Assembly: GCF_003946085.1 (NCBI RefSeq)
Contig: NZ_RHOB01000010.1
Span: 1-64,000 of the forward strand
Reading direction: 5' to 3'
Length of the DNA: 64,000 nucleotides
Source: Levilactobacillus angrenensis
GTDB lineage: Bacteria; Bacillota; Bacilli; Lactobacillales; Lactobacillaceae
The translations under genes were made by a program, and so were the position numbers. This document shows, one piece after another, positions 1-8,503 of the stretch; the first letter of the stretch is position 1, and each line of letters starts with the position of its first letter. Below the pieces are notes generated by a model. The model searched no databases and had not been told where the DNA came from. It saw only the letters and a list, made by a program, of their open reading frames with translations.

Positions 1-89
1 AGTTTAATGCTTATAACGAGAAGTCTCTGAAGCGGATCCACCGAGGCTTTAAAGGACTCCAGGACACCTTGGAAGCATCATTTATTTGA
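1..89 (+). CDS. 3' end of an unidentified protein gene (truncated by window start)
   Basis: Reading from base 3 gives 28 codons ending in TGA at 87-89. The tail is basic and reads FNAYNEKSLKRIHRGFKGL near its start. The pattern YN-x-K-x-x-x-RIHRG-x-x-GL faintly recalls the C-terminus of IS3-type transposases, but the match is too short to rely on and a non-transposase origin is equally possible. No terminator follows before the promoter at 138. Confidence 0.35.
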   Translation, partial: FNAYNEKSLKRIHRGFKGLQDTLEASFI

Positions 90-137
90 GTTAGTTACAT
101 ATTATATGTACGAAGGCATTTCATTTACACAAGATTC

Positions 138-168
138 TTGACGCTACCTGTTTATGCAATGGTACACT
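138..168 (+). promoter_or_regulatory. Promoter of the nucleoside operon
   Basis: TTGACG (138-143) precedes an extended -10, TGGTACACT (160-168). The spacing is 19 bp and the TG dinucleotide compensates for it. The first gene starts 39 bp further on, behind GGAGGT at 195-200. Confidence 0.55.
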
Positions 169-206
169 AAACCTGCAATTTAAGAAACTAATTTGGAGGT
201 GTCAAA

Positions 207-1412
207 ATGGCTCAAGGAATGAATAAGGAGCAAAAAACGGCGTTGGCTACAAGCGCAACTGGATTGTTTTCTCAGTCTACCAGCACAATGCTATTATCCT
301 TTGTTCTGGCATCAATGATTGCGAGCTTTCATATCAGTGGAGCAGCGGGTGGATTTATTTCTACGATTACTAATATCGGGATGCTAGTTGGTGGTTTGAC
401 ATTCGGACCAATGGCGGATCGAAGTGGTCGTGTCAAGGTTTATGCTATTACTACGATTATTTATGCACTGGCAACAGGGTTAATGGCATTTGCGACGAAT
501 ATTTGGATTGTTTACATTTTGCGGTTTTTGGTCGGCGTCGGTGGCGGCGGTGTGTACGGAGTCATCATGTCAATGGTTGCTGATGTGTTCAGTAGTAAGC
601 AGAGAGGCCGAATTAATTCGTATGTAACTGTTTCGGGTCAGCTGGGAAGTATTGTTGCAGCGATTGCTGCGGCAATTTTGATTCCAATGGCTGGCTGGCG
701 AAGTTTGTTTATTTTTGGTGCCTTGCCAATCTTACTGGGGATATTCGTTTACTTCAAAGTGCCAGAATCTTCAGAATGGAAGGCAGCTAAAGAAGTCGAA
801 ACACAGATGGAACAGATTACTTTACTAGATTTGTTTAAAAATGGAAACGCATCCAATACAATCAAGCTGACAATTATGGCCATTGTTCAAGTTGCCGGAT
901 ACTTTGGTTTAATGAATTGGTTGCCGTCTATTTTACAACAAAAATCTGGATTGTCAGTGTCAGGTTCTTCCATCTGGATGATAGCGACTATTGTGGGAAT
1001 GTCATTAGGAATGCTAGTTTTTGGCCAAATTATGGATAAAATTGGGAGTAAAGTAGCTTACTCAATTTTTCTTATCGCATCAGCGGTCTCAGTGTTCTTA
1101 TACGCATTTGCGCAAACTAATGTCACATTACTAATCGGTGGTGCTATAGTAGGATTCTTTGCAAATGGTATGAATGCAGGTTACGGTGCTATTGTAGGGA
1201 ATCTTTACGAGACAAAAATTAGAGCATCGGCTAATAACCTGATTTTTAATATTGGTAGAGCAGTTGGTGGATTTTCGGCTGTGGTAATTGGATTCTTATT
1301 GGATCATTCAACGATGGTTGTCACAATGGGTTTTCTTTCGGTGCTATATATCGTTTCATTCTTAACTGTATTGACTCTAAAAGAAAATAAAAAGGTGATT
1401 AATAATGAGTAG
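207..1412 (+). CDS. MFS transporter, first of two paralogues in a nucleoside-salvage operon
   Basis: A 401-residue major-facilitator protein with about 12 hydrophobic segments. The loop 2-3 motif GPMADRSGRVK and the phrase GYFGLMNWLPS are shared with the carrier at 2164, so the two are paralogues. The gene starts at an ATG 6 nt after GGAGGT and overlaps the following phosphorylase gene by 8 nt. From its neighbours the substrate is probably a nucleoside or related compound taken up for phosphorolysis. Its first membrane segment reads GLFSQSTSTMLLSF, whereas the second copy has GLEGMDVLLLSF. Its fourth segment has GGVYG instead of GGEYG. It therefore lacks two acidic membrane residues, which may change or remove proton coupling. 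Substrate not determined. Confidence 0.8.
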   Translation: MAQGMNKEQKTALATSATGLFSQSTSTMLLSFVLASMIASFHISGAAGGFISTITNIGMLVGGLTFGPMADRSGRVKVYAITTIIYALATGLMAFATNIWIVYILRFLVGVGGGGVYGVIMSMVADVFSSKQRGRINSYVTVSGQLGSIVAAIAAAILIPMAGWRSLFIFGALPILLGIFVYFKVPESSEWKAAKEVETQMEQITLLDLFKNGNASNTIKLTIMAIVQVAGYFGLMNWLPSILQQKSGLSVSGSSIWMIATIVGMSLGMLVFGQIMDKIGSKVAYSIFLIASAVSVFLYAFAQTNVTLLIGGAIVGFFANGMNAGYGAIVGNLYETKIRASANNLIFNIGRAVGGFSAVVIGFLLDHSTMVVTMGFLSVLYIVSFLTVLTLKENKKVINNE

Positions 1413-2148
1413 TGAACATTTAACGCATATTCAGAAAGGTGACCTAGGAGAAGTAACCCTAATCGTTGGGGATCCAGCGCGAGTTGATTTGATTTCAGAA
1501 GATTGGGATAAGAGAAGAAAGCTCGAGGATAGTCGAGAATTTGTATTGGTAGTTGGTGAATTTAAAGGCCATCAAGTTTCAATTTGCTCAACTGGGATGG
1601 GTGTAGGTTCGACAGAAATATGTATTATCGAGTTACTTGAGAATGATGCTAAGATGATTGTCAGATGCGGTGGATGTGGCTCATGGGATGAAAATATTCA
1701 TCCAGGAGATATTATTGTCAATCGAGCGATGGTAAGGACTAAAGGACTTTTAGGAGAATATGTACCTGATGAGTATCCAGCGGTTGCTGACCCATTACTG
1801 GTTGATAAGATTTATCATGGTGCGGTTGCTGGCGGGTTTAAAACGTTTACAGGAATCGGCTTGACAACTGAAACCTACTTTTTTGGGCAATATCGACAGC
1901 CTGAAATTTCTGGAAGTAGTTTGAAAGTTGATGGCACTAAGATGGATTATTGGAAGAGCAGGGGTGTCATTAATGCGGAGATGGAATCAGCAGTTTTATT
2001 CTTGCTGGGTTCGATCTATCGAGTTCCTGTTGCTAATTGTTTAGTTGTTCATTTAAGTCGAGATACTTATACCTGGGAAGAGCCAGCCGATTACAATCGT
2101 ATTCACAAGGCATCTGCAGAGACGGTTTTAAAATCAATTCTGGCATAA
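1405..2148 (+). CDS. Nucleoside phosphorylase, uridine-phosphorylase type
   Basis: A 247-residue cytoplasmic enzyme of the PNP/UDP family, which splits a nucleoside with phosphate into a free base and (deoxy)ribose-1-phosphate. Supporting motifs are the phosphate-loop region VGDPARV near residue 22, CSTGMGVGS near 60, and the late GVINAEMESAVLF stretch, whose MES motif contacts the ribose. The segment EYPAVADPLLV resembles the EFPAVAD of enterobacterial uridine phosphorylase, so a pyrimidine nucleoside is the best guess. The ATG overlaps the previous gene, which implies translational coupling. Its product would feed the phosphopentomutase at 3402. Confidence 0.85.
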   Translation: MSSEHLTHIQKGDLGEVTLIVGDPARVDLISEDWDKRRKLEDSREFVLVVGEFKGHQVSICSTGMGVGSTEICIIELLENDAKMIVRCGGCGSWDENIHPGDIIVNRAMVRTKGLLGEYVPDEYPAVADPLLVDKIYHGAVAGGFKTFTGIGLTTETYFFGQYRQPEISGSSLKVDGTKMDYWKSRGVINAEMESAVLFLLGSIYRVPVANCLVVHLSRDTYTWEEPADYNRIHKASAETVLKSILA

Positions 2149-2163
2149 AGAATCGGAGGCTTA

Positions 2164-3381
2164 ATGGGGATGGAAGAACAAAAATCATATCAAAGAAAGG
2201 TTCTGGCCTCTTCAATGTTGGGGCTGGGACTAGAGGGAATGGATGTTTTACTACTATCTTTTGCCCTCAGTTCAATCATTAGTGAATTTCACATTTCTTC
2301 TGCTGCAGGTGGGATGCTTCCGTCCATCACCAATATTGGTATGCTTTTAGGCGGTGTGTTATTTGGGTACATGGCTGACAAACATGGTCGAATCAAAACT
2401 TTTACGTACACTATTTTCATTTTTGCTATTGCCACGCTACTCATGGCCTTTGCTCACAGTATTGTAGAAATTTATATTCTTCGATTTATTGTTGGATTGG
2501 GTGCTGGTGGTGAATACGGTATTGGAATGGCGCTAGTAGCTGAGGTGTTTCCTAAGAGTCGTCGAGGACAGATGTCTTCGTGGATTACGGTGGGAGGTCA
2601 GATGGGAACGCTATTGGCAGCTGTTATTGCAGCGACAATAATTCCGCTTGCTGGCTGGCGTGGAACATTTGTTTTCGGAGTGTTGCCGGTAATACTAGCT
2701 TATTTTGTTAGAAGGCATTTACCGGAAACTAAAGCTTGGCAATCGACTCATAAGAAAGAACAAGAAACACATCAACATCCGCGTCTTAAGATTCTAGTCA
2801 AAGATCCTAAGACAACGGGGATTACATTAGGATTAATCGTGATGTCAACGGTTCAAATCGCTGGATATTACGGCTTGATGAATTGGCTGCCATCGTTACT
2901 GGAAAAACAACAAGGATTGACGGTTTCTGGATCATCAGTGTGGATGATTTCTACTATTATCGGAATGTCGATTGGAATGCTGTGCTTCGGTAAATTGTTA
3001 GATAGGTTTGGATCTAAGATAACGTACTCTACGTTTTTAATTATGGCTGCAGCTTCTATTTCGCTGTATTCCTTAGTTCACAATTCGTTGTTAATGCTAA
3101 TAGTTGGAATGATTGTCGGATTCTTTGCGAATGGTATGAATGCTGGTTATGGTGCCTTAATTAGTAGCTTTTACCCAACTGAAATTCGAAGTTTTGCCAA
3201 TAATGTAATTTTTAATACTGGTCGTGCAATTGGAGGATTATCACCAATTTTGATTGGTTATCTAATTGATAAGAGCGGATTTTCGGCGGCTTTACTATTT
3301 CTTGGATCGCTATATTTAATTTCGTTAATTGTTGTTAATTTGATTCCAAATCCTCTGGGAAAGAATCAAGTAAGTGATTGA
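2164..3381 (+). CDS. MFS transporter, second paralogue of the nucleoside operon
   Basis: A 405-residue 12-segment carrier that starts 15 nt after the phosphorylase behind CGGAGG. It keeps the acidic membrane residues expected of proton-driven carriers of the aromatic-acid/sugar-acid type: GLEGMD in segment 1, and GGEYG plus VAEVFP in segment 4 and after it. The motif-A loop is GYMADKHGRIK. It is closely similar along its length to the carrier at 207, so the operon holds a duplicated transporter around the phosphorylase gene. The stop overlaps a TTG that could also serve as a phosphopentomutase start. Likely a nucleoside importer; exact substrate unknown. Confidence 0.82.
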   Translation: MGMEEQKSYQRKVLASSMLGLGLEGMDVLLLSFALSSIISEFHISSAAGGMLPSITNIGMLLGGVLFGYMADKHGRIKTFTYTIFIFAIATLLMAFAHSIVEIYILRFIVGLGAGGEYGIGMALVAEVFPKSRRGQMSSWITVGGQMGTLLAAVIAATIIPLAGWRGTFVFGVLPVILAYFVRRHLPETKAWQSTHKKEQETHQHPRLKILVKDPKTTGITLGLIVMSTVQIAGYYGLMNWLPSLLEKQQGLTVSGSSVWMISTIIGMSIGMLCFGKLLDRFGSKITYSTFLIMAAASISLYSLVHNSLLMLIVGMIVGFFANGMNAGYGALISSFYPTEIRSFANNVIFNTGRAIGGLSPILIGYLIDKSGFSAALLFLGSLYLISLIVVNLIPNPLGKNQVSD

Positions 3382-3401
3382 TAAGAAAGCAGATGTGGGC
3401 T

Positions 3402-4595
3402 ATGAGAAGATTTGGCAGGGTAATCTTAATAGTCCTAGACTCAGTAGGAATTGGGGCTGCACCGGATGCGAAGCAGTTTGGCGATGTGGGGGCTGATACT
3501 CTAGGTCACATTAGTCAGTGTTTTCCTAATGGACTACAAATACCTGAGATGACGAGGTTAGGACTGGGAAATATTCGGACAGACAACCCTTTAAGAGGGA
3601 TTCCAGTACAAAAAGAATTGATTAGTGTAGTTGGAAAGATGAAGGAAGTCTCAGCAGGAAAAGATAGTATTAATGGACATTGGGAGTTAATGGGAGTTCC
3701 GATTAGTAGACCATTAAATACTTTTCCAAATGGTTTTCCGACAAGCTTAATTGACCAAATCGAGCATTTCTCAAATAGAAAAGTTATTTTAAATCAGGTG
3801 TCTTCTGGTATGAAAGCAATCCAGGACTTTGGTGAACGGCAGAAGGCAGAGGGAAGCTTGATTATTTATACTACTGGAGACTCTGTGCTACAGATTGCAG
3901 CACATGAAGATTCGGTACCTGTGGAAGAGTTATACCGAATTTGTCGTTTCATCAGAACAATAGTGGATCAAAGTGAACTAACTGTTGGTAGAATTATTGC
4001 CCGTCCTTTCATCGGAAGAAATCGAAATAATTTTGAACGAAGTAATAATAGAAAAGATTTCTCAATGGTTTCCACTGAAGAAACGGTTTTAGATTTATTG
4101 ACAGCTAATGGCATCTCAGTAACAGGTATTGGTAAAGTTAATGATATATTTTCCTCGCGAGGAATTGAACGAGAGATTCATACAAGTAGTAATTTAGAGG
4201 GAATGGATGAAACGATTCATGCAATGAGAATTACTTCTCAGGGATTTGTATTCGTTAACTTAGTCGATTTCGATTCTAAGTTTGGTCATTGTCGTGATGC
4301 CCAAGGATATGGTGAAGAACTGGCTAGAGTTGATAATAAACTAAAAGAGGTTCTGCAATTAATTACTGATAATGATTTATTGATTATAACAGCTGATCAT
4401 GGAAATGATCCAACGTTTAAGGGAACAGATCATACTCGCGAATTTGTACCAATCATTGCTTATTCTAAAGAAGTTGTTGGTAAAAATATTGGTGTACGCA
4501 ATACTTATAGTGATGTGGGTGCAACTATTTTAGATAACTTTAGAATTGACAACAAGGGATATGGAGAGAGTTTTTTAAATCAATTAAGTTTATAA
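3402..4595 (+). CDS. deoB: Phosphopentomutase (divergent)
   Basis: Converts (deoxy)ribose-1-phosphate from the phosphorylase into the 5-phosphate, which enters the pentose phosphate route. Metal-binding motifs of the alkaline-phosphatase superfamily are intact: VLDSVGIG at the N-terminus, VDFDSKFGH, ITADHGND and GTDHTREFVP. The ATG at 3402 gives 397 residues and places the first metal Asp at position 13, as in the Bacillus cereus enzyme. A TTG at 3378 (overlapping the carrier) and an ATG at 3393 are alternatives. Unusual points: the residue matching the phosphorylated Thr85 is Ser89 (GKDS instead of GKDT), and GHRRDPQGYG is changed to GHCRDAQGYG. The enzyme looks active but divergent. Confidence 0.88.
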   Translation: MRRFGRVILIVLDSVGIGAAPDAKQFGDVGADTLGHISQCFPNGLQIPEMTRLGLGNIRTDNPLRGIPVQKELISVVGKMKEVSAGKDSINGHWELMGVPISRPLNTFPNGFPTSLIDQIEHFSNRKVILNQVSSGMKAIQDFGERQKAEGSLIIYTTGDSVLQIAAHEDSVPVEELYRICRFIRTIVDQSELTVGRIIARPFIGRNRNNFERSNNRKDFSMVSTEETVLDLLTANGISVTGIGKVNDIFSSRGIEREIHTSSNLEGMDETIHAMRITSQGFVFVNLVDFDSKFGHCRDAQGYGEELARVDNKLKEVLQLITDNDLLIITADHGNDPTFKGTDHTREFVPIIAYSKEVVGKNIGVRNTYSDVGATILDNFRIDNKGYGESFLNQLSL

Positions 4596-4671
4596 ATTAT
4601 TCGATAAGCCGCCTATTGGTAACAGCTTTTGGTGTAAAGTTAGGATTTGAAAGTATAATTGGATTGAACGC

Positions 4672-4713
4672 TTGATAATTATCAATTTATTTATTCACTG
4701 AGCAGACTATACT
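4672..4713 (+). promoter_or_regulatory. FNR-type box and -10 upstream of the tautomerase
   Basis: TTGATAATTATCAA (4672-4685) matches the FNR half-site layout TTGAT-N4-ATCAA perfectly. A -10 TATACT lies at 4708-4713. With a start about 7 nt after the -10, the box is centred near -41.5, the class II activator position. No good -35 is visible, as expected for an activated promoter. Confidence 0.5.
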
Positions 4714-4837
4714 TAATGATGTTGTGAGCGTGCTAGGCCAGCGGGTCCGGCCAGCCGAGTCACCGTTAGGGATTGACCGACGCAATTATGCTAGACTTTA
4801 AACGGCGCTGAACTCACCCAGAAAGGAAGTTTTACCC

Positions 4838-5230
4838 ATGCCAATGATGCGCATTGATATGTTTCGCGGTCGGAGCAAGAAAGAAATCAAGAATATTTTA
4901 GACATTTCGTACCAGGTCGCCACCGAGGAACTCCATTTGTTGCCGCGCGACCGGTACCAAATCGTGACGCAACACGATTCTGAGGAAATGATCATCGAAG
5001 ACGTGGGTCTGGGGTTCAACCGGACTAACAAGTTTCTGATGTTCAGCCTGACCTCGAGTCCACGCAAGGAAGCGGACAAGCAGCGTTTCTACGCGCGGCT
5101 AGTCAAGGAACTCCAGGAACACGCCGACGTCGAACCGGCAGACGTGATGATCAACATCGTCAGCAACACCAAGGCGGATTGGAGCTTTGGCAACGGTGAG
5201 GCCCAATTCTTGAACGGTAAATTAGATTAA
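4838..5230 (+). CDS. Tautomerase-superfamily protein
   Basis: A 130-residue protein beginning Met-Pro. Removal of Met would expose the N-terminal proline that acts as the general base in 4-oxalocrotonate-tautomerase-like enzymes. The two-lobed length, the segment IVTQHDSEEMI and the C-terminal NTKADWSFGNGEAQF fit the longer tautomerases common in lactobacilli. A good site, GAAAGGAAG, precedes the ATG. It stands alone between a candidate FNR-type promoter and a hairpin terminator. The physiological substrate is not known for this subgroup. Confidence 0.75.
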   Translation: MPMMRIDMFRGRSKKEIKNILDISYQVATEELHLLPRDRYQIVTQHDSEEMIIEDVGLGFNRTNKFLMFSLTSSPRKEADKQRFYARLVKELQEHADVEPADVMINIVSNTKADWSFGNGEAQFLNGKLD

Positions 5231-5238
5231 CAGCTAGT

Positions 5239-5292
5239 CAAAAACGGACGGTGGTCGCGGCAAGAAGTCGCGGTCATCGCCCGTTTGGTTTC
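5239..5292 (+). terminator. Terminator after the tautomerase gene
   Basis: Long hairpin with arms AAACGGaCG...CGCGG and CGCGG...CGcCCGTTT, followed by a short T-rich run. Confidence 0.5.
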
Positions 5293-5299
5293 GGAATAA

Positions 5300-5420
5300 C
5301 TAAAGATTGAAGGTAACATCAACGCGGTAGTTTCCAGAACGACAGTGTTTTGTCCACGAAAATTAGTGAAACCAGGGCCTGCGTCAGTCAGGGTTCCGCC
5401 TGCTCTGGGGAACACCGCCA
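5300..5420 (+). repeat. MITE-like repeat copy R1 (left part only)
   Basis: Starts with the degenerate end CTAAAGATTGAAGG and continues with the family's left part (GTTTTGTCCAC, GTGAAACCAGGGCCTGCGTCAG, GTTCCGCCTGCTCTGGGGAACACC). The right two thirds are missing. It lies in the gap between the tautomerase gene and the gene at 5534. Confidence 0.7.
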
Positions 5421-5533
5421 GGACTTCGTCACACAACGAGTAACCGCCACCGCATTTTCAAAAACGTACGTTCCCATTCCGTCTGAACTATGCTAAACTA
5501 AAAGAACGCGATTTTACAGAGAGGATGGAGAAG

Positions 5534-7063
5534 ATGGCAACCACGATTTTGACGCCGGCGGAGAACCGGTTCTTACAACTGAGTCAACAGGCCTTGGCCT
5601 TGCCGGCGTTGACCCGGTTGATGCCGCTGTTGCGCGACCATCCGACAATCAAGGATAGCAGTGATTTTTTGCCACGGTCGGCACGCGAAGCCTTGCTGGA
5701 ACAGCGAGTTGATTGGCTGAAATTAAGCAGCAGCGCCTGGAAATTGTTGGCGGACTCGCCCTACGTCATCAATCCCAGCAATCAGCGGTTGGACTGGCGA
5801 CACTGTGCCTTGTGCCACAAGCCGGTGCGCTACGAATACCACGTGGTGTTGCGGGCCAACGGTCATAAGATCATCGTCGGCTCAGAATGCGTGAAGAAGT
5901 TCATGAGTGACGAAATGCAATACCTGATGACCATCACCACCGAAGACAACATTCACGCGGTCGCTCAGTACGATGACCTGACCGAACATTACCCGCAGGT
6001 CCCCGAAATTTTGTGGGACCCGACGGCCTTGCCGCATTTGCCAGCCACGCATCACCGGCGCCAGCGTTGGGTCCACAACGGAACGGCCCAGACAGTGACT
6101 GGGTATTTGCAACATCGGCAGACGACCCTACCCGAAACGCAGCTCCGGCCGTACCTCAGTGAATACGATACTCTGACCACCTTGAACCGCGAGGCGGCGA
6201 TTGCGGCCGAACAAGCTGCCCAGCGGCGGGTCGACCGGGAACGCCAACTGGCCGAAGAAGAAGCCCAGGCGGCCTGGGACCATGCACAGCACCAAGAAAG
6301 TGCGGCCGTCCAAGCCTTACGCGCTGCCGCACCGTACCAAACGTATTTGCGACGAGTAGCCAATCTCATGGCCGAACACCTGCCGTTAGCGGCGTTCAAG
6401 GCGCAATTGGCCGCCGTGACCATGCCAGCGCAGTTGCAGAAGTTGGTCAACTCCTACCAATTAGGGGTGATGGCCACGGAATTTTCCCGCAACGGTCAGA
6501 TCACGGCCGCGCGCCTGCAAATCGTGCCCCGCTACCTGGTGGCCGACTTGAATCGCTTGACCCAGCGCCGGGCGCGGCAACGCCAACGCGACTGGTACGA
6601 TGATCTGTTCAACGCCGCCATCGGGTTTGACCTGACCGCACCAGACCGGCAACAACGGTTGGCCCAGCTCCAACAGCCGTGGGAAGGTCAGCAGGTGCCC
6701 GCGCAGGTCTATCAAGACTGTCAGACGTTGCGCGACCAACTAACGGCCGGCCAGTCGTTGCCGCGCACCTGGCCCAATGCCGTGCGGCAGGCATTTACGC
6801 AACGGTTGGCCCAACAGCCTACAACTGGCTGGGTGCCCGCCAAAAAGAATCACGTGACCCCGCCGCAATTACGTCAACTCGTCGCGGGTAAGGCGGACTT
6901 TTCAGCAGTGGCTACGGCCTACCATCGGCTGTACGCTTTGCCAGCCGAGGCTGAAGCAACCACGTTGTCGGCCCTGCAGCAGTATTATTTGCTGCTAGCG
7001 GATAAGCGGGCCGAACGGGAAAGTGTGACACATGCATTGGTCCAGAAATTGTTAGAGGATTAG
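5534..7063 (+). CDS. Uncharacterised protein with N-terminal Cys cluster and Ala/Gln-rich coiled coil
   Basis: A 509-residue soluble protein that I do not recognise. Near residues 91-119 it has C-x2-C-H...C (HCALCHKP then GSECVKKF) with basic and aromatic residues between, plausibly a small metal-binding finger. Residues of about 215-260 form a charged Ala/Glu/Gln-rich helix likely to be a coiled coil, and the rest is rich in Gln, Arg and Leu. ATG 5534 is preferred to ATG 5525 because GAGAGG (5519-5524) abuts the latter but sits 9 nt before the former. A promoter with an extended -10, TGCTAAACT (5491-5499), lies upstream and a strong terminator follows, so it is a single-gene unit. Confidence 0.75.
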   Translation: MATTILTPAENRFLQLSQQALALPALTRLMPLLRDHPTIKDSSDFLPRSAREALLEQRVDWLKLSSSAWKLLADSPYVINPSNQRLDWRHCALCHKPVRYEYHVVLRANGHKIIVGSECVKKFMSDEMQYLMTITTEDNIHAVAQYDDLTEHYPQVPEILWDPTALPHLPATHHRRQRWVHNGTAQTVTGYLQHRQTTLPETQLRPYLSEYDTLTTLNREAAIAAEQAAQRRVDRERQLAEEEAQAAWDHAQHQESAAVQALRAAAPYQTYLRRVANLMAEHLPLAAFKAQLAAVTMPAQLQKLVNSYQLGVMATEFSRNGQITAARLQIVPRYLVADLNRLTQRRARQRQRDWYDDLFNAAIGFDLTAPDRQQRLAQLQQPWEGQQVPAQVYQDCQTLRDQLTAGQSLPRTWPNAVRQAFTQRLAQQPTTGWVPAKKNHVTPPQLRQLVAGKADFSAVATAYHRLYALPAEAEATTLSALQQYYLLLADKRAERESVTHALVQKLLED

Positions 7064-7066
7064 TGA

Positions 7067-7108
7067 AAAGCCAGTGACGGCGGGGATGCCGGGTCGCTGG
7101 CTTTTTTA
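7067..7108 (+). terminator. Terminator after the Cys-cluster protein gene
   Basis: AGCCAGTGAC and GTCGCTGGCT arms around a GC-rich loop, followed by six T. Confidence 0.85.
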
Positions 7109-7438
7109 ATTGTTCTAAAATTAGCATCACGCTGCCGAGTTTATCCGTTATTTTTTAAAGTGGATAGTGCTTAATAGTTTAGTGGGTGTTTTCGGTCATT
7201 GTGTACAGTGTTAATGGTTGTCCGCTACTCACTAGGACGACATATACTGCCACAATAGGCGTTATCGTGATAATAACGAATAGCGTCGTTTGTTAGACAA
7301 ACTAAAAAATCTGTTGTCCAATTATTTTATTGTAAGTTCATTCACATTAATTTATAACCGCTATCAATCCCGAAATACCGGTGCTAAAGGGATTTTAAGT
7401 TTTATTTTAAAAAGTTAATGATTTTATTCGGAAAAGGG
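7109..7438. other. Non-coding gap upstream of WxL cluster 1
   Basis: AT-rich, no credible gene. It holds two small inverted repeats, CGTTAT-N7-ATAACG around 7260-7278 and GTTTGT-TAG-ACAAAC at 7288-7302, which could be upstream regulator sites for the WxL operon. Confidence 0.4.
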
Positions 7439-7498
7439 TTTACATATTGATTGCTTAGTCATATAATAATGATGTTACATAGTCAGGAAGATGTAACA
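7439..7498 (+). promoter_or_regulatory. Promoter and inverted repeat of WxL cluster 1
   Basis: TTTACA (7439-7444), a 17-bp spacer and a perfect TATAAT (7462-7467). Seven bases later an 8+8 inverted repeat TGTTACAT-N10-ATGTAACA (7473-7498) lies in the early transcript. The leader to the first ATG is about 180 nt. Position and the core GTTAC-N14-GTAAC are identical in cluster 2. Confidence 0.75.
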
Positions 7499-7652
7499 GA
7501 TAGTTAAAGCGTTGCATTTATTGCTGTTACACCATCTAAGCTGTGAGTTATTTGAAAGCCGCAACTGAGATAGCCGATAACCACAACTATCGTAGAATAC
7601 TTGAAGGCTTGGAAACCTGTAGAATAATTAATACAAGAGGGGTGCTTTCTTT

Positions 7653-8393
7653 ATGAAGAAGTCTATTAGCAGTATTTTGTTAGCAAGTGCATTGTTGTTA
7701 GGGACCATCGCACCAGTTGTTGCTAATGCGGATACAACTGGCGATACATCGGATGGTATTACTTTCAATCTGCCGAAGGAACCAGTTAACCCAGTTGATC
7801 CTACAGATCCTGGTACTGATGTTCCTGGTGGCGGTGGTGGTACTGACCCTTCCAAAGTCGGAAACCTAAAGTTCTTGTTCCTATCAAATAGTATGGATTT
7901 TGGTAAGTACGATGCTGAAGTTACGGCTGATGCAGCTAAAGCAAAGACTTATACGGTACAAACCATCGATAACTCAAACGGTAATTCTACAACCGATGCT
8001 ATTAATGGTAGCAAGAATTTAATTACCGAAGTTTCTGATACGCGTGAGAGTAATGCCGGTTGGGATGTTACTGTAACTTCTGGTTCATTGAAGAATGGTG
8101 ATAATACTTTAGATGGAGCTGAGATTAACTTCGATGGTACTGGTGTAACCACCAAGAGTACTTCAAACACAGAATCTGGTATTTCTGGTAACGCAATTAA
8201 ACTACAAACTGATGCAGGATCAGATGTGCTGTATACAGCTCAGAAAGGTAGTGGGATGTTAACAACGGCCTTTCAACTGAATCCTGATGCGATTACGTTG
8301 ACTTCGGTTCCTGCTAACGTTGCTTCTGGGACTTACACCGGTAATATCAATTGGACTTTGAATTCCACCCCTAAATCATCTGTTACCGAATAA
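7653..8393 (+). CDS. WxL-domain cell-surface protein (cluster 1, small)
   Basis: A 246-residue exported protein. Residues 1-26 are a signal peptide ending VVANA, followed by a Pro/Gly/Asp-rich linker with a GGGGG run. The C-terminal WxL domain, which binds peptidoglycan non-covalently, has its proximal motif in NAGWDVTVTSG and its distal one in INWTLNSTP at the very end. The ATG follows GAGGGGTG. It is first in a four-gene cluster, and a hairpin directly after it may make it the most abundant product. It resembles the protein at 12423 throughout, especially in the signal peptide and the WxL domain. Confidence 0.9.
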   Translation: MKKSISSILLASALLLGTIAPVVANADTTGDTSDGITFNLPKEPVNPVDPTDPGTDVPGGGGGTDPSKVGNLKFLFLSNSMDFGKYDAEVTADAAKAKTYTVQTIDNSNGNSTTDAINGSKNLITEVSDTRESNAGWDVTVTSGSLKNGDNTLDGAEINFDGTGVTTKSTSNTESGISGNAIKLQTDAGSDVLYTAQKGSGMLTTAFQLNPDAITLTSVPANVASGTYTGNINWTLNSTPKSSVTE

Positions 8394-8404
8394 TATTTAA
8401 TTAG

Positions 8405-8440
8405 AAAGGTGTTCATTGGGGAAATAATGAGCACCTTTTT
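8405..8440 (+). terminator. Intra-operon terminator after the first WxL gene
   Basis: AAAGGTGTTCATT / AATGAGCACCTTT hairpin followed by five T. The equivalent hairpin occurs at the same place in cluster 2. A TATAAT at 8461-8466 with TTTATA 17 bp upstream may restart transcription for the next gene. Confidence 0.75.
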
Positions 8441-8503
8441 ATATACATAGAGCAGTGCAGTATAATAAAAGTAGATGTAAATTCACTGGGTAGAGGTGCG
8501 AGT

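Noticed and set aside
6052-6450. Long minus-strand frame opposite the Cys-cluster protein
   Set aside because: A shadow of GC-rich codons in the plus-strand gene, with no signals of its own.
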